Shown one piece after another: positions 43,809-54,083 of a stretch of 64,000 bases of DNA. The DNA comes from Streptacidiphilus albus JL83 (GTDB taxonomy: Bacteria; Actinomycetota; Actinomycetes; Streptomycetales; Streptomycetaceae). The notes beneath the pieces were generated by a model. It saw nothing but the letters and a program-made list of their open reading frames with translations, had not been told where the DNA came from and did not search any database. Within the stretch, counting starts at the first letter, position 1; each line of letters begins with the position of its first letter. Both the position numbers and the translations under genes were made by a program. The DNA is taken from the NCBI RefSeq assembly GCF_000744705.1, contig NZ_JQML01000001.1, positions 5,280,017 to 5,344,016 of the forward strand, read 5' to 3'.

Positions 43809-44432
43809 TCAGTGCGCGGCGGGCTTGCCGACCGGCTGCGCCTCCTTGCCGATGGTCTCGGCGACGTCCAGCGCGACCCGGAGGGCGATCTCCTGGCGCT
43901 CCTCCGGAGTGGGCAGCTCGATGCTGTTCTGCGACTCGGTCGAGCACGCCTCGGCCACGAAGTGGGTGACGTTGATCACCATCAGCGACATCGCCGCGCG
44001 GACCCGGTCCTCGAAGCTGGGGTCCGGCCCCTGCAGCAGCTGGGTCAGGGCGATCATGCGCTCCTTGAACCGGGTGCCGACGCTGAGCTCGCGGATGGTC
44101 GGCTGGTTCTCGTGGAAGAAGCGCAGCAGCCGCTGCCGGTCGGACATGCCCTCGGCGAAGCGCCGCAGGATCTCGTCCCGCAGCGCGGGGCTGTAGGGCT
44201 GGTCCAGGCCCCAGGCGATGGCCTCGTCGATCGGCGCGGACATGGTGTCCACGATCCCGGCGAGGATGTCCTCCTTGGTGCGGAAGTGGTAGTACAGGGC
44301 GGCCTTGGTGACCCCGAGGCGGTCGGCGATCTCCCGCAGTGAGGTCTTCTCGTACCCGTGCTCGGCGAAGAGTTCCAGGGCGACGTCGATAATGCGCGCC
44401 CGGGTGTCCCCGCGAGGTGTCTGGGTCGTCAT
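43809..44432 (-). CDS. TetR-family regulator
   Basis: 207 residues. HTH: GDTRARIIDVALELFAEHGYEKTSLREIADRLGVTKAALYYHFRTKEDIL, a textbook TetR N-terminus. C-terminal ligand domain unassigned. It precedes the aldehyde dehydrogenase and diiron genes on the same strand with 142 bp between, and may control them. Confidence 0.9.
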   Translation of the reverse strand: MTTQTPRGDTRARIIDVALELFAEHGYEKTSLREIADRLGVTKAALYYHFRTKEDILAGIVDTMSAPIDEAIAWGLDQPYSPALRDEILRRFAEGMSDRQRLLRFFHENQPTIRELSVGTRFKERMIALTQLLQGPDPSFEDRVRAAMSLMVINVTHFVAEACSTESQNSIELPTPEERQEIALRVALDVAETIGKEAQPVGKPAAH

Positions 44433-44551
44433 CGCTCCGCCTGTGAACTTTGAAGATGAGGTGTTCGAGTCTGAGCTTACCGTGCGCCTGGCGACGAAAC
44501 TAGCCGGTCGGCAAGTAGGTTGATCGGGCGCGGCGCAGTTCAGCGCACCGC

Positions 44552-45445
44552 TCAGGAGCCGGGCGCGTGTCCGGGCAGTCGGTAGACGCCCGGAGCGACC
44601 GGTTCCACCAGCCCGTCGGCGACCAGCCCGTCCAGTGCGCGGGCCCGCTGGACGGCGTCCGGCCAGACCGCGTCCAGCGCCTCCTGGGGCACCGTCGAAC
44701 GGGTCGCCCGGAGCACCGCGAGCAGCTTGCCGCGCACCTGGCGGTCGGTGCCCTCGTAGGTCTGGCCGCGCCGGGCCGGCCCCTGGTGGGCGGGGCTGCC
44801 GGCCAGCCGCCAGGCGCAGCGCCGGGCGACCGGGCAGTGCCCGCAGTCGGGCGAGCGGGCGGTGCAGACCAGGGCACCGAGCTCCATCACCGCGACCGCC
44901 CAGGTCGCCGCGGTCTCGTCGGCCTCGGGCAGCAGCGCGGTAGCGGTGCGGCGCTCGGCGGCGGTGGTCGCCGTCGGCGGGAACTCGACGCCGTCGACCA
45001 GCCGGGCGAAGACCCGGCGGACATTGGTGTCCAGCACCGGGTGGCGCTGCCGGTGGGCGAAGGAGGCGACGGCGGCGGCGGTGTACTCGCCGACGCCGGG
45101 CAGGGCGAGCAGCTCGGCGTGGTCGGTGGGGACCTCGCCGCCGTGGCGCTCCACCATCGCGGTCGCCGCGGCGTGCAGCCGCAGGGCGCGGCGCGGGTAG
45201 CCGAGCCGGCCCCAGGCCCGGACCGCCTCGCCCGGGGGCTCGGCGGCCAGCGCGGCCGGGGTCGGCCAGCGCTCCATCCAGGTCGCGTACATCGGCAGGA
45301 CCCGTTTCACCGGGGTCTGCTGGAGCATGAACTCACTCACCATCACCGCCCAGGCTCCGGCCTCGGGCTCCCGCCAGGGGAGTTCGCGGGCGTTGGCGGC
45401 GTACCAGGCGAGGATCTCGCGGTGGAGTGCGGTGTTCGTGTTCAT
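44552..45445 (-). CDS. mutY: A/G-specific adenine glycosylase MutY
   Basis: 297 residues from ATG 45445. HhH-GPD glycosylase: E in VSEFMLQQTPVKRV near 37, helix-hairpin-helix LLALPGVGEYTAAAVASF, catalytic Asp in PVLDTNVRRVFARL, and an iron-sulfur loop CTARSPDCGHCPVARRC (C-x6-C-x2-C-x5-C). It removes adenine opposite 8-oxoguanine. The MutT-like C-terminal domain is reduced, as in other actinomycete MutY proteins. Confidence 0.93.
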   Translation of the reverse strand: MNTNTALHREILAWYAANARELPWREPEAGAWAVMVSEFMLQQTPVKRVLPMYATWMERWPTPAALAAEPPGEAVRAWGRLGYPRRALRLHAAATAMVERHGGEVPTDHAELLALPGVGEYTAAAVASFAHRQRHPVLDTNVRRVFARLVDGVEFPPTATTAAERRTATALLPEADETAATWAVAVMELGALVCTARSPDCGHCPVARRCAWRLAGSPAHQGPARRGQTYEGTDRQVRGKLLAVLRATRSTVPQEALDAVWPDAVQRARALDGLVADGLVEPVAPGVYRLPGHAPGS

Positions 45446-45604
45446 GGCGATGTCGATGGTCGCACACACCCGGTCACCCCGGTGTCACCGGAATGGTCCC
45501 GTGAAACCATTCAGTCGGACGATCAGGCCGATGATGTGAAAGAAGGGTCCACCGGTACGGCGGTGTTGCTCTGACCGGGGGTTGATCTCTCGTAAGGTTT
45601 GCTC

Positions 45605-46402
45605 GTGCCTTCTTTGCGCAATCCCGTCGGGCCGCTGCCCTCGTCCATCTACTGGCGGCGGCGCTTCGTCGCGCTGGTCGTCCTCGCGGCCGTGGTCGCC
45701 CTGATCGGGTGGCTGCTCTTCGGCGGCGGCGGGACGAAGAAGCCGCTCGCGGACACCGGCAGGACCGGCCCCGCGCAGTCGATCACTCCGGGCCCCACCG
45801 GCGGCGGGTCGAACGACGGCACGGTCGGCGGCCCGTCCGGCAGCCGCAGCCCCTCGGCGGGCGCCTCGGCCGGTTCCCCGACCGGCGGCGGGACCGGGAG
45901 CCCGCAGCCGGTCACGGTCACCGGGGGCGGCGCCACCGGTGGCGGCAGCGGCGGCAACGGCGCCAACACGGCCGGGACCATGGCGCTGCCGGTCTGCCAG
46001 GCGGCCGACCTGGAGCTGACGCTGACCAGCACCGAGCAGAGCTACGGGGCGACCCAGTGGCCGGTCTTCCAGCTGGGGATCAGCAACACCAGCGGCGCGG
46101 CCTGCCGGACCGACCTGGGGGCCAAGTCCGCGGTCGTGGTGGTCAGCACGGGCGGCAACTCCCATGTCTGGTCCTCCGCCGACTGCCCGGCGCTGACCAG
46201 CTCCCAGTGGTACGCCATCCCGGCCTCCGGCACCGCGCTCACCGCCGACTTCGAGTGGGGCCGCACCACCTCCGCGCCGGGGTGCACCCCGGGCGCGGGC
46301 GGGGCCGCGGCCACGCCGGGGACGTACGTGGTGCAGGTCAGCCTGCAGGGCGTGACGGCCGAGCCCTCGTACACCTTCAAGCTCGCCCAGTTCGGCAGCT
46401 GA
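45605..46402 (+). CDS. Membrane-anchored DUF4232-like protein
   Basis: About 265 residues. One membrane segment near the N-terminus (FVALVVLAAVVALIGWLLF), a long Gly/Ser/Thr-rich linker (about 45-120) and an exported beta-sandwich domain (PVCQAADLELTLTSTEQSYG ... WPVFQLGISNTSGAACRTDLG ... SSADCPAL) with paired Cys. GTG 45605 is preferred over TTG 45599. Function unknown. Convergent to disA. Confidence 0.72.
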   Translation: MPSLRNPVGPLPSSIYWRRRFVALVVLAAVVALIGWLLFGGGGTKKPLADTGRTGPAQSITPGPTGGGSNDGTVGGPSGSRSPSAGASAGSPTGGGTGSPQPVTVTGGGATGGGSGGNGANTAGTMALPVCQAADLELTLTSTEQSYGATQWPVFQLGISNTSGAACRTDLGAKSAVVVVSTGGNSHVWSSADCPALTSSQWYAIPASGTALTADFEWGRTTSAPGCTPGAGGAAATPGTYVVQVSLQGVTAEPSYTFKLAQFGS

Positions 46403-46427
46403 GGCCGGCCGGTCCGGCCCCGGCGGC

Positions 46428-47534
46428 TCAGACGTAGCGCTCCAGGATGGAGGACTCGGCGAGCCGGGACAGCCCCTCGCGGACCGAGCGGGCCCGGGTC
46501 TCGCCGACGCCCTCGACCGCCTGGAGGTCGTCCAGGCTGGCGGCGAGCAGCTTCTGCAGCCCGCCGAAGTGCTCGATCAGCCGCTCGATGACGGTGTTGG
46601 GGAGCCGCGGGATCTTCGCCAGCAGCCGGTAGCCGCGCGGGCTGACGGCGGAGTCCAGCGCCTCCGGCGAGCCGGGGTAGCCCAGGGCCTTGGCCACGGT
46701 GGTGAGTTCCAGCAGCTCCGGGTGGCTCAGCGCGTCCAGGTCCACCAGCACGTCGTGCACGGTGCGGCCGCGCTTGGCGGCGCGCTCCGGGAAGTAGTCG
46801 CGGGCCACCAGCTCGCGCTCCGGCTCGACGCCGGCGATCAGCTCGTCCAGCTGCAGCGAGAGCAGCCGCCCGTCGGTGCCCAGCTCGACCACGTAGCCGG
46901 CGATCTCACCGGCGATCCGGCGGACCATCTCCAGCCGCTGGGCCACGGCGGTGACGTCACGGACCGTCACCAGGTCCTCGATCTCCAGCGCGGAGAGGGT
47001 GCCGGCCACCTCGTCCAGCCGCAGCTTGTAGCGCTCCAGGGTGGCCAGCGCCTGGTTGGCCCGGGAGAGGATCGCGGCCGAGTCCTCGATGACCCGCCGG
47101 ACGCCGTTGACGTACAGGGCGATCAGCCGCATCGACTGGCTCACCGAGACCACCGGGTAGCCGGTCTGCTTGTTGACCCGCTCGGCGGTGCGGTGCCGGG
47201 TGCCGGTCTCCTCGGTGGGGATGGTGGCGTCCGGGACCAGCTGCACCCCGGCCCGGACGATCCGGGTGATGTCCTTGTCGAGCACGACCGCGCCGTCGAG
47301 CTTGCACAGCTCGCGCAGCCTGGTCGCCGAGAACTCGACGTCGAGGATGAAGCCGCCGGTGCTCAGCGACTCGACCATCTTGTCGAAGCCCAGCACGATC
47401 AGCCCCCCGGTCCGGCCGCGAAGGACCCGCTCCAGCCCGTCGCGGAGGGCGGTGCCGGGGGCTACGGCACTGATGGAGGCCCGCATCAGGGCCTCCTCGC
47501 GGGAGGATCGTTCCGCCCGGTCGTTGGCTGCCAC
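46428..47534 (-). CDS. disA: DisA, DNA-integrity scanning diadenylate cyclase
   Basis: 368 residues, as expected. The DAC domain has DGAVVLDKD and the GTRHRTAER motif, the two catalytic signatures for making c-di-AMP from two ATP. A helical spine and C-terminal HhH DNA-binding domain ([22 protein letters not shown]) follow. c-di-AMP controls osmotic balance, germination and growth in Streptomyces. GTG 47534 start. Directly downstream of radA on the same strand, the conserved pairing. Confidence 0.97.
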   Translation of the reverse strand: MAANDRAERSSREEALMRASISAVAPGTALRDGLERVLRGRTGGLIVLGFDKMVESLSTGGFILDVEFSATRLRELCKLDGAVVLDKDITRIVRAGVQLVPDATIPTEETGTRHRTAERVNKQTGYPVVSVSQSMRLIALYVNGVRRVIEDSAAILSRANQALATLERYKLRLDEVAGTLSALEIEDLVTVRDVTAVAQRLEMVRRIAGEIAGYVVELGTDGRLLSLQLDELIAGVEPERELVARDYFPERAAKRGRTVHDVLVDLDALSHPELLELTTVAKALGYPGSPEALDSAVSPRGYRLLAKIPRLPNTVIERLIEHFGGLQKLLAASLDDLQAVEGVGETRARSVREGLSRLAESSILERYV

Positions 47535-47657
47535 GGGACGACTCCTCCGGTGGGGTGGGGTGTGCGCGTCCGAGTTTACCGGTGGGTGCGGACCGGCGTG
47601 GCTGGATATTGCCGGGCTGGGGCCGGATGAGGGTATTGAGGTGGAATGCCCGGTCTG

Positions 47658-49217
47658 CTACTGCGGCTCGATCTCCTCCCACCCGTCCATCAGTTCGGCG
47701 GCGTCGTCCGGGATGTCGTCCGGGCCGTCGAGGAAGGAGGGGGCCGGGACCCGGGCGCCGTTCCGGGAGCCGCCGCGGCCGCCGTCCCGCGCCGCCGGCG
47801 GGGCCGAGGCGCCGCCGGACCGACCGCCGGAGCGGCCCGAGCCGCCGCGTCGGCCCGGGATCGCCGCCATCGCCTCGGCGATGTTGGCGACCTCGGTGAC
47901 CCGCATCCCCTTGGGCACCTTGCCCGGGTCCGGCGGCACCAGCGCATGGGTGAAGCCCAGCCGGGCGGCCTCCGCCAGCCGGCGCTCCACCCCGGTCACC
48001 CGGCGGACCTCGCCCGCGAGGCCGACCTCGCCGATCGCCACCAGGTTGGGCGGCAGTGGCGTGTCCGCCGCCGAACTCGCCACCGACAGCGCGATCGCCA
48101 GGTCCACCGAGGGCTCACTGAGCTTCACCCCGCCCACCGTGGCCGTGTAGATGTCCAGCTTGCCGAGCCGGACGCCGGCGTGCCGCTCCACCACCGCCAG
48201 GATCATCGCGATCCGGGGGGACTCCAGGCCCGAGGTGGTCCGCCGGGGCGAGGGGATCTGCGAGTCGACCATCAGCGCCTGGACCTCGGCCACCAGCGGA
48301 CGGCGGCCCTCCAGGGTGACCGTCAGGCAGGTCCCCGGGACCGGCTTCTCACGCTTGGTCAGGAACAGCCCCGAGGGGTCGGCCAGGCCGACGATGCCGG
48401 AGTCGCTCAGCTCGAAGCAGCCGACCTCGTCCGTCGCCCCGTAGCGGTTCTTGATGCCCCGGATGATCCGCAGCCGGGCATGCCGGTCGCCCTCGAAGTG
48501 CAGCACCACGTCCACCAGGTGCTCCAGCAGCCGGGGACCGGCGATCGAGCCGTCCTTGGTCACATGGCCGACCAGCAGCGTCGACATCGCCCGGCTCTTG
48601 GACGCCCGGATCAGCGCCGCCGTCACCTCGCGGATCTGGGCCGGGCCGCCCGGGGCGCTGTCCAGCTGCGCCGAGGCGATGGTCTGCACCGAGTCCAGGA
48701 TCAGCAGCGACGGGTTGACCTGCTCGATATGGCCGAGCACCGCCCCCAGGTCGGTCTCGGCGGCGAGGTAGAGGTGCGGCGACAGGGCGTTGATCCGGTC
48801 CGCGCGCAGCCGGACCTGACTGGCCGACTCCTCGCCGGTGATGTAGAGCGTCGGATGCTCGGCGCTGGCGGCCTTCGCCGCGACGTCCAGCAGCAGCGTC
48901 GACTTGCCGACGCCGGGCTCGCCGGCCAGCAGCGCCACCGCCCCCGGCACCAGCCCGCCGCCGAGCACCCGGTCCAGCTCGTCGATGTTGGTCGGACGGG
49001 AGGTCGCCACCCGGGCGTCGACCTGCCCGATCGGCAGCGCGGCGCTGCTGACCGGCCCGGCCGCGGTGGTCCGCACCGGGACCGTGCCGACCTCCTCGAT
49101 CGTGCCCCAGGCATTGCACTCGGTGCAGCGGCCGGTCCACTTGGGCGGGGTGGAGCCGCAGTCGGTACAGCGGTACGAGGAGCGGGGGGCCTTGGACGAC
49201 GTCGTTCGGGCTGCCAT
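47658..49217 (-). CDS. radA: RadA (Sms) DNA repair ATPase
   Basis: 519 residues from ATG 49217. C4 zinc finger (CTDCG ... CTECN) at 14-32; Walker A GEPGVGKST near 100; RadA-specific KNRYGATDEVGCFE near 260; Lon-like C-terminal domain (GGVKLSEPSVDLAIALSVASS). It is a DnaB-like helicase that helps branch migration in recombination. A Gly/Arg-rich tail (about 450-490) is longer than usual. The genes radA and disA are 123 bp apart. Confidence 0.96.
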   Translation of the reverse strand: MAARTTSSKAPRSSYRCTDCGSTPPKWTGRCTECNAWGTIEEVGTVPVRTTAAGPVSSAALPIGQVDARVATSRPTNIDELDRVLGGGLVPGAVALLAGEPGVGKSTLLLDVAAKAASAEHPTLYITGEESASQVRLRADRINALSPHLYLAAETDLGAVLGHIEQVNPSLLILDSVQTIASAQLDSAPGGPAQIREVTAALIRASKSRAMSTLLVGHVTKDGSIAGPRLLEHLVDVVLHFEGDRHARLRIIRGIKNRYGATDEVGCFELSDSGIVGLADPSGLFLTKREKPVPGTCLTVTLEGRRPLVAEVQALMVDSQIPSPRRTTSGLESPRIAMILAVVERHAGVRLGKLDIYTATVGGVKLSEPSVDLAIALSVASSAADTPLPPNLVAIGEVGLAGEVRRVTGVERRLAEAARLGFTHALVPPDPGKVPKGMRVTEVANIAEAMAAIPGRRGGSGRSGGRSGGASAPPAARDGGRGGSRNGARVPAPSFLDGPDDIPDDAAELMDGWEEIEPQ

Positions 49218-49353
49218 GCGGTGAACGCTACCGCGCACCACTGACAGCGGCCCCGCCCGCTCCGGCGGGCCGGAAGCGGCCACAGTCACTCGAAAGGGGG
49301 AGTCGTCGGGCAAGGCCCGGTCGCCGCCGCCGCTGCGCCCTAGCGTCGTACAG

Positions 49354-51180
49354 GTGACCTCCCTGACCCAGCCCCAGGCCAGAGCCGTGCCCCGGCAGCG
49401 CTGCCTCGACGAGGCCTGGGAACAGCTGACCGACGCCCTGTACACCTACTGCCTGTCGGTGCTCTGCGACGAGGACCAGGCCGCCGCCGCCATGCGGCAG
49501 ATCCGTCGGCTCTCGGTCCGGTACCGGCGCCGGCTGCACCGGCCGGGACTGCTGCGCGCCTGGCTCTACGCCCTGGCCCGGTACTGCTGCCTGCTGCGGA
49601 TGGAGCAGGAGGCGGTGGCCGCGCGGCGCCCGGAGCGGCCGGGCGGCGGCCGGCACTCCGCCGAGCACGTCCGGCTCAGCCGGCTGGCCTGGCCCGAGGC
49701 GGCCGGCACCAGCCCGATCCAGCGCGAGGCGCTGGAGCTGACCGGTCGGCACGGGCTGGACCTGGAGGAGCTGGCGGCGGTGCTGGACCTCGGTCCCGAC
49801 CAGGCCGGGGCGCTGCTCACCAGGGCCACCTGCGAGTTGGAGCGGACGGCGACGGCCCTGGTCGTGCTCGGCCTGGACGCCTGCCCGGAGCTGCGGCGGC
49901 TGGGCGCGGACCGGGGACCGGTGCTCGGCCCGGCGCTGCGCGGCGAACTGGTCCGCCACCTCGACTCCTGCCCCACCTGCCGGGGGACGGTCGAGCGGGC
50001 GGCGGCGGACGGCCCCTGGCCTGGCACCCTGCGCACGCCCGGCAGGCTGCCGCTGGTGCAGGCCCCGGCCCGGGTCCACGCGGACGCCGCCGGGGCCGAG
50101 GGTCTCCTCGGCCAGTTCGGCCGCCGCGAGCCGGGGCGAGAGCCTGGGCGCGAGCCGGGCCGTGAGCCGTCCGGGGCGCCCTCGCGCCGCCGTCCCCGGG
50201 AGGCCGACCGCCCGGTCCCGCTCTGGCGGCAGCGGAGAGTCACGGCCGCGATGCCGGAGCAGGAGCCGCGCTTCGACCGCCGGGGCTTCCCGGTGCACCG
50301 CAGCCTGCCCAGCCAGCGGGCGGCGCTGCTGCGGCAGCGGGCGGTGGCCACCTCGGTCATCGCGGCGGTGGTCGCCGCGCCGGTGGTCGCGCTCTGGGTC
50401 ACCCACCACCACCGGCACGCGGTGCCCGCCTACCCGGTCTCCGCCGTCAGCGTGGACACCCCCGACCCGCGTCCGCCGGCTCCCGAAGGCGGGGGCCTCC
50501 CGGAGCCCGGCACGGCCGCGCCCACCACCGCGACGTCCGCGCCCGGCGCGGGGTCCGGCGTCGTCGCGACGGTCGCCGGCGGCACCGGCACCGGAACCGG
50601 ATCCGCCGTCCCGGGGGGCCCGTCGGCCGGTCCCGGGAAACTCCGGGTCACCGCCGCCGAGGTCGGCGGGCGGACGGTGATCACCCTCGCCGACACCGGC
50701 GGCACCGCCGTGAACTGGCAGGCCGTCAACACCGCCCCCTGGCTCCGGCTCAGCCGCGACCAGGGCACCCTGGCACCGGGCGAACAGGCGACGGTGCTGG
50801 TGACGGTGGACGAGTCGCAGCTGCCGAGCACCGCCTGGAGCGCGCAGGTGGTGGTCCAGCCGGTCGGTGCGGTGGTCACCCTCCAGGGTCCGGGGACCCA
50901 GCGGGCCGGAACCCCGCCCCCGCCCCCGACCGGTACGCCGACCTCGGCCCCGACCCCGACCCCGACGCCGACCCCGACGCCGACGCCGACCGGCGGTCCC
51001 AGCTCGGGGAGCTCCGCCCCGCCCAGCGGCGGCAGCAGCCCGACGTCCGGGCCCTCGGCCACCCCCTCCGCCCCGGCCGGCAGCTCCGGCCCCTCGGTCG
51101 GGCCGAGCGATTCGCCGACGGCCACGACCGCGGCGGACCGCCCCCGGAGCGGCAGGCACCGCCGTCCCGCCTACGCCTGA
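49354..51180 (+). CDS. Sigma-like / zinc-finger / BACON domain fusion membrane protein
   Basis: 608 residues. Residues 15-180 resemble an ECF sigma factor (DEAWEQLTDALYTYCLSVLCDEDQAAAAMRQ, region 4-like LDLEELAAVLDLGPDQAGALLTRATCEL), followed by a zf-HC2-like H-x3-C-x2-C anti-sigma motif (LVRHLDSCPTCRGTVE). A membrane segment lies near 335 (VATSVIAAVVAAPVVALWV), then an exported BACON-type beta domain (WQAVNTAPWLRLSRDQGTLAPGEQATVLVTVD) and a Thr/Pro repeat tail. Sigma and anti-sigma parts in one chain suggest a self-contained membrane regulator; the promoter-binding surface looks degenerate. Repeats GREP (four times) and TP are present. Confidence 0.75.
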   Translation: MTSLTQPQARAVPRQRCLDEAWEQLTDALYTYCLSVLCDEDQAAAAMRQIRRLSVRYRRRLHRPGLLRAWLYALARYCCLLRMEQEAVAARRPERPGGGRHSAEHVRLSRLAWPEAAGTSPIQREALELTGRHGLDLEELAAVLDLGPDQAGALLTRATCELERTATALVVLGLDACPELRRLGADRGPVLGPALRGELVRHLDSCPTCRGTVERAAADGPWPGTLRTPGRLPLVQAPARVHADAAGAEGLLGQFGRREPGREPGREPGREPSGAPSRRRPREADRPVPLWRQRRVTAAMPEQEPRFDRRGFPVHRSLPSQRAALLRQRAVATSVIAAVVAAPVVALWVTHHHRHAVPAYPVSAVSVDTPDPRPPAPEGGGLPEPGTAAPTTATSAPGAGSGVVATVAGGTGTGTGSAVPGGPSAGPGKLRVTAAEVGGRTVITLADTGGTAVNWQAVNTAPWLRLSRDQGTLAPGEQATVLVTVDESQLPSTAWSAQVVVQPVGAVVTLQGPGTQRAGTPPPPPTGTPTSAPTPTPTPTPTPTPTGGPSSGSSAPPSGGSSPTSGPSATPSAPAGSSGPSVGPSDSPTATTAADRPRSGRHRRPAYA

Positions 51181-51229
51181 GCCGCAGGGGCGGAGGGCTG
51201 CGGCGCCCTCCGCCCGGTCGTCGGCTGTT

Positions 51230-51257
51230 CAGCCGTCAGCCGTCAGCCGTCAGCCGT
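51230..51257. repeat. 7-bp tandem repeat CAGCCGT, four copies
   Basis: Exact repeat in the short region between the BACON gene and the convergent gene at 51271, with further degenerate copies to 51285. Confidence 0.85.
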
Positions 51258-51270
51258 CAGTCGCCGGTCG

Positions 51271-52095
51271 TCAGCCGTCGGCCGGGTGCGGGGCCACCGG
51301 CCCGGCGGGGCCGCTCAGCCGCTGCTCGCACATCTCGGCCAGCAGGGCGTAGCCGCCCGCGCCCATCAGCTCGATCAGTTCCGGCCGGTAGCTGAGGTAC
51401 ACCGGCTCGCCGCCGACGTGGGCGTCCGGGCTGCCGGTGCACCACCACTGGAGGTCGTGGCCGCCCGGGCCCCAGCCGCGCCGGTCGTACTCGCCGATGG
51501 TGACCTGGAGGTAGCGGCTCTCGTCCGGGCGGTCGATCCAGTCGTAGGTCCGGCGCACCGGCAGCTGCCAGCAGACGTCGGGCTTGGTCTCCAGCGGCTC
51601 CTTGCCCTCGGCGAGCGCCAGGGTGTGCAGCGAGCAGCCCGCGCCGCCGGGGAAGCCGGGCCGGTTGAGGAAGATGCAGGCGCCGTCGACCCGGCGGGTG
51701 CGCGGCTCGCCGTCCTCGTCCGGCTCGCTGATGCCCTTGGGGCCGTTGCCCTGGCGGTGGTACTGCCAGGTCTCCGGGGTGAGCCGGGCGGCGTGGCCTG
51801 CCACCCGCTTCCGGTCGTCGTCGTCGGACCAGTGGGCGCCCAGGGTGCAGCAGCCGTCGCTGGCGCGGCCGGGCCGGATGCCGTGGCAGCCGCGCCCGAA
51901 GACGCAGGTCCAACGGGAGGTCAGCCAGGTCAGGTCGCAGCGGAAGACCTGCTCGGCGTCCTCCGGGTCGGCGAACTCCACCCAGGCCCGGGCGAAGTCC
52001 AGCGGGACCTCGCGCTTGCGTGCGGCGGCGGCGGCCTTCTTCGCAGCCTTCTCGACTGCCTTGCGATCGGTGAGGGTGATGTCTACGGCTGGCAC
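51271..52095 (-). CDS. Conserved cysteine-rich protein, function unknown
   Basis: 274 residues, cytosolic. Cysteines in [48 protein letters not shown] and DVCWQLP are spaced like proteins of the YkgJ-type that bind zinc or an iron-sulfur cluster. The second half ([26 protein letters not shown]) is conserved in Streptomyces homologues as I recall them. Basic Lys/Ala start ([19 protein letters not shown]). Function unknown. Confidence 0.72.
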   Translation of the reverse strand: MPAVDITLTDRKAVEKAAKKAAAAARKREVPLDFARAWVEFADPEDAEQVFRCDLTWLTSRWTCVFGRGCHGIRPGRASDGCCTLGAHWSDDDDRKRVAGHAARLTPETWQYHRQGNGPKGISEPDEDGEPRTRRVDGACIFLNRPGFPGGAGCSLHTLALAEGKEPLETKPDVCWQLPVRRTYDWIDRPDESRYLQVTIGEYDRRGWGPGGHDLQWWCTGSPDAHVGGEPVYLSYRPELIELMGAGGYALLAEMCEQRLSGPAGPVAPHPADG

Positions 52096-52132
52096 CCGTC
52101 CAGCCTATGTCCTGCGCCGCGCGGTTCCGGGC

Positions 52133-52948
52133 TCACTCGACCCGGGTCGAGAAGAGGCCGCCGGTGGCGCCCTCCTTGTCGCTGCCCTCGGCCTTCCGGA
52201 GCGCGTTGGCCAGGCCCTCCAGCGTCATCGACTGGAGGATGACCTTGCCGTGGCCCTGGAGCGTCGCCAGCGACAGGCCGTCGCCGCCGAACATGGCGTT
52301 CATCACGCCCTGGCGGTTGAGCGCGCCGACCCGCTGGACGTCGTAGCTGATGCCCTCCTCGAAGGCGACGATGCAGCCGGTGTGGACCTGCAGTGCGCCG
52401 CCGAAGTCCTGCAGTTCCAGGTCGATGAAGTTGCCCGCACCGCCGATCAGCACGGTGCCGGTGCCGGTGAACCGCTCCAGCACGAAGCCCTCGCCGCCGC
52501 GCATCCCGGCCCGCAGCCCGGAGAAGGCGATGCCGAAGTTGACCGTCGACTCGGCCGCGATGAAGGCGTCCTTCTCGGCGATCCAGGCGCGGCCGCCGTT
52601 CAGCTCCAGCGCCCGCATCTCGCCGGGGATGTGCCCGGCGAAGCCGAGGGTGCCCTCGCCGCCCTGGGCGGTGAAGTACTGGAAGGCGGCGCTCTCGCCG
52701 GCCAGCATCCGCTGGCCGACCTGCATCGCGGTGCCCATCGCCTGGCGCAGCAGCCCGCCCATGCCGCCCTGCTGGCCGACGCCGCCGGCGCCCTGCTGGC
52801 CGCTCGGGGTGGAGAGCCGGGTGTCCATGCTGACGTTGGTGGTCTTGAAGAGGAACTTCCCGGCCTCGCTGTAGACCGTCTGCCCCGGCTGGAGCTGGAC
52901 GACGGCCATCTGCATGGCATTGCCGACGATCTGGAGCTGCAGGGCCAC
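52133..52948 (-). CDS. AIM24-family protein
   Basis: 271 residues. The AIM24/TIGR00266 fold is indicated by LQPGQTVYSEAGKFLFKTTNV, GFAGHIPGEMRALEL, GGEGFVLERFTGTGTVLIGGAGNFIDLEL and VHTGCIVAFEEGISYDV, a beta-rich trimeric protein. A Gly/Gln-rich insertion (SGQQGAGGVGQQGGMGG) is at about 49-66. Role in bacteria unknown; related proteins are linked to membranes. GTG 52948 start. Confidence 0.88.
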   Translation of the reverse strand: MALQLQIVGNAMQMAVVQLQPGQTVYSEAGKFLFKTTNVSMDTRLSTPSGQQGAGGVGQQGGMGGLLRQAMGTAMQVGQRMLAGESAAFQYFTAQGGEGTLGFAGHIPGEMRALELNGGRAWIAEKDAFIAAESTVNFGIAFSGLRAGMRGGEGFVLERFTGTGTVLIGGAGNFIDLELQDFGGALQVHTGCIVAFEEGISYDVQRVGALNRQGVMNAMFGGDGLSLATLQGHGKVILQSMTLEGLANALRKAEGSDKEGATGGLFSTRVE

Positions 52949-53104
52949 GGCGGTTCTCCTCGGGCGGGGCGGGCGGGCAAGGGGCAGGGCGGTCTACGAC
53001 ATGAGAACGACGTCCTCGGGGAGCCGGTTCCGGGCGGTCGCCGCATCGGAGTCGGGGATCCCGTGTGGTGATCGAAGCACAGCGATCGCGTAGCGTGGAG
53101 AGCT

Positions 53105-54040
53105 ATGCGACTTGGCGTGCTCGACGTGGGATCCAACACCGTCCACTTCCTGGTGGTGGACGCGCACCCCGGTGCTGCTCCCGTGCCCGCGTACTCGCAC
53201 AAGATCGAGCTGCGACTGGCCGAGCTGCTGGACGAAGAGGGCGCGATCCGCGAGGACGGCATCGAGCGGCTGGTCGGCATGGTCGACTCGTCGATGCGGG
53301 TGGCCGAGGACAAGGGCGTCGAGGAGGTGCTGCCGTTCGCGACCTCCGCCGTGCGGGAGGCCGCCAACGGCGAGGAGGTGCTGAAGCGGGTCCAGCGGGA
53401 GACCGGCGTCGAGCTCCGGGTGCTCTCCGGCGGGGACGAGGCGCGGCTGACGTTCCTGGCCGCCCGCCGCTGGTACGGCTGGTCGGCGGGACGGCTGCTG
53501 CTGCTGGACATCGGCGGCGGCTCGCTGGAGATAGCGTGCGGCGTCGACGAGCAGCCGGACGCTGCCGTCTCCCTGCCGCTGGGCGCGGGCCGGCTGACGG
53601 CCGGCTGGCTGCCGGGGGACCCGCCGACCGCCGAGTCGGTCCGCGCGCTGCGGCGCCATGTCCGGGCGCAGATCGCCCGCACCGTCGGCGACGTCGCCCG
53701 GGTCGGCGCGCCGGACCAGGTCGTCGGGACCTCCAAGACCTTCAAGCAGCTGGCCCGGATCACCGGTGCCGCGCGCGAGGCCGACGGCATGTACCAGAAG
53801 CGGCGGCTGACCCGGCAGGGCCTCGCCGCCTGGGTGCCGAAGCTGGCGGTGATGACCACCGCGCAGCGCTCGGTGCTGCCGGGCGTGTCCGAGGGCCGGG
53901 CCCGGCAGTTGCTCGCCGGGGCGCTGGTGGCGGACGGCGCGATGGACCTGTTCGGCGTGGAGGAGCTGGACATCTGTCCCTGGGCGCTCCGCGAGGGCGT
54001 GATCCTGCGGCGGCTGGACCAGATGGACGGCGTCCAGTAG
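53105..54040 (+). CDS. Ppx/GppA-family phosphatase
   Basis: 311 residues. ASKHA fold: [16 protein letters not shown] (phosphate 1), [27 protein letters not shown] (phosphate 2), and [16 protein letters not shown]. Catalytic Glu in TSAVREA. Members hydrolyse polyphosphate or pppGpp; at just over 300 residues this is the short actinomycete type without the C-terminal HD domain. The isomerase gene follows 43 bp later and may be co-transcribed. Confidence 0.92.
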   Translation: MRLGVLDVGSNTVHFLVVDAHPGAAPVPAYSHKIELRLAELLDEEGAIREDGIERLVGMVDSSMRVAEDKGVEEVLPFATSAVREAANGEEVLKRVQRETGVELRVLSGGDEARLTFLAARRWYGWSAGRLLLLDIGGGSLEIACGVDEQPDAAVSLPLGAGRLTAGWLPGDPPTAESVRALRRHVRAQIARTVGDVARVGAPDQVVGTSKTFKQLARITGAAREADGMYQKRRLTRQGLAAWVPKLAVMTTAQRSVLPGVSEGRARQLLAGALVADGAMDLFGVEELDICPWALREGVILRRLDQMDGVQ

Positions 54041-54083
54041 GGGGTTGTCCCGCCGGACGCCCGACGCGCATACGCTGTGTTCC

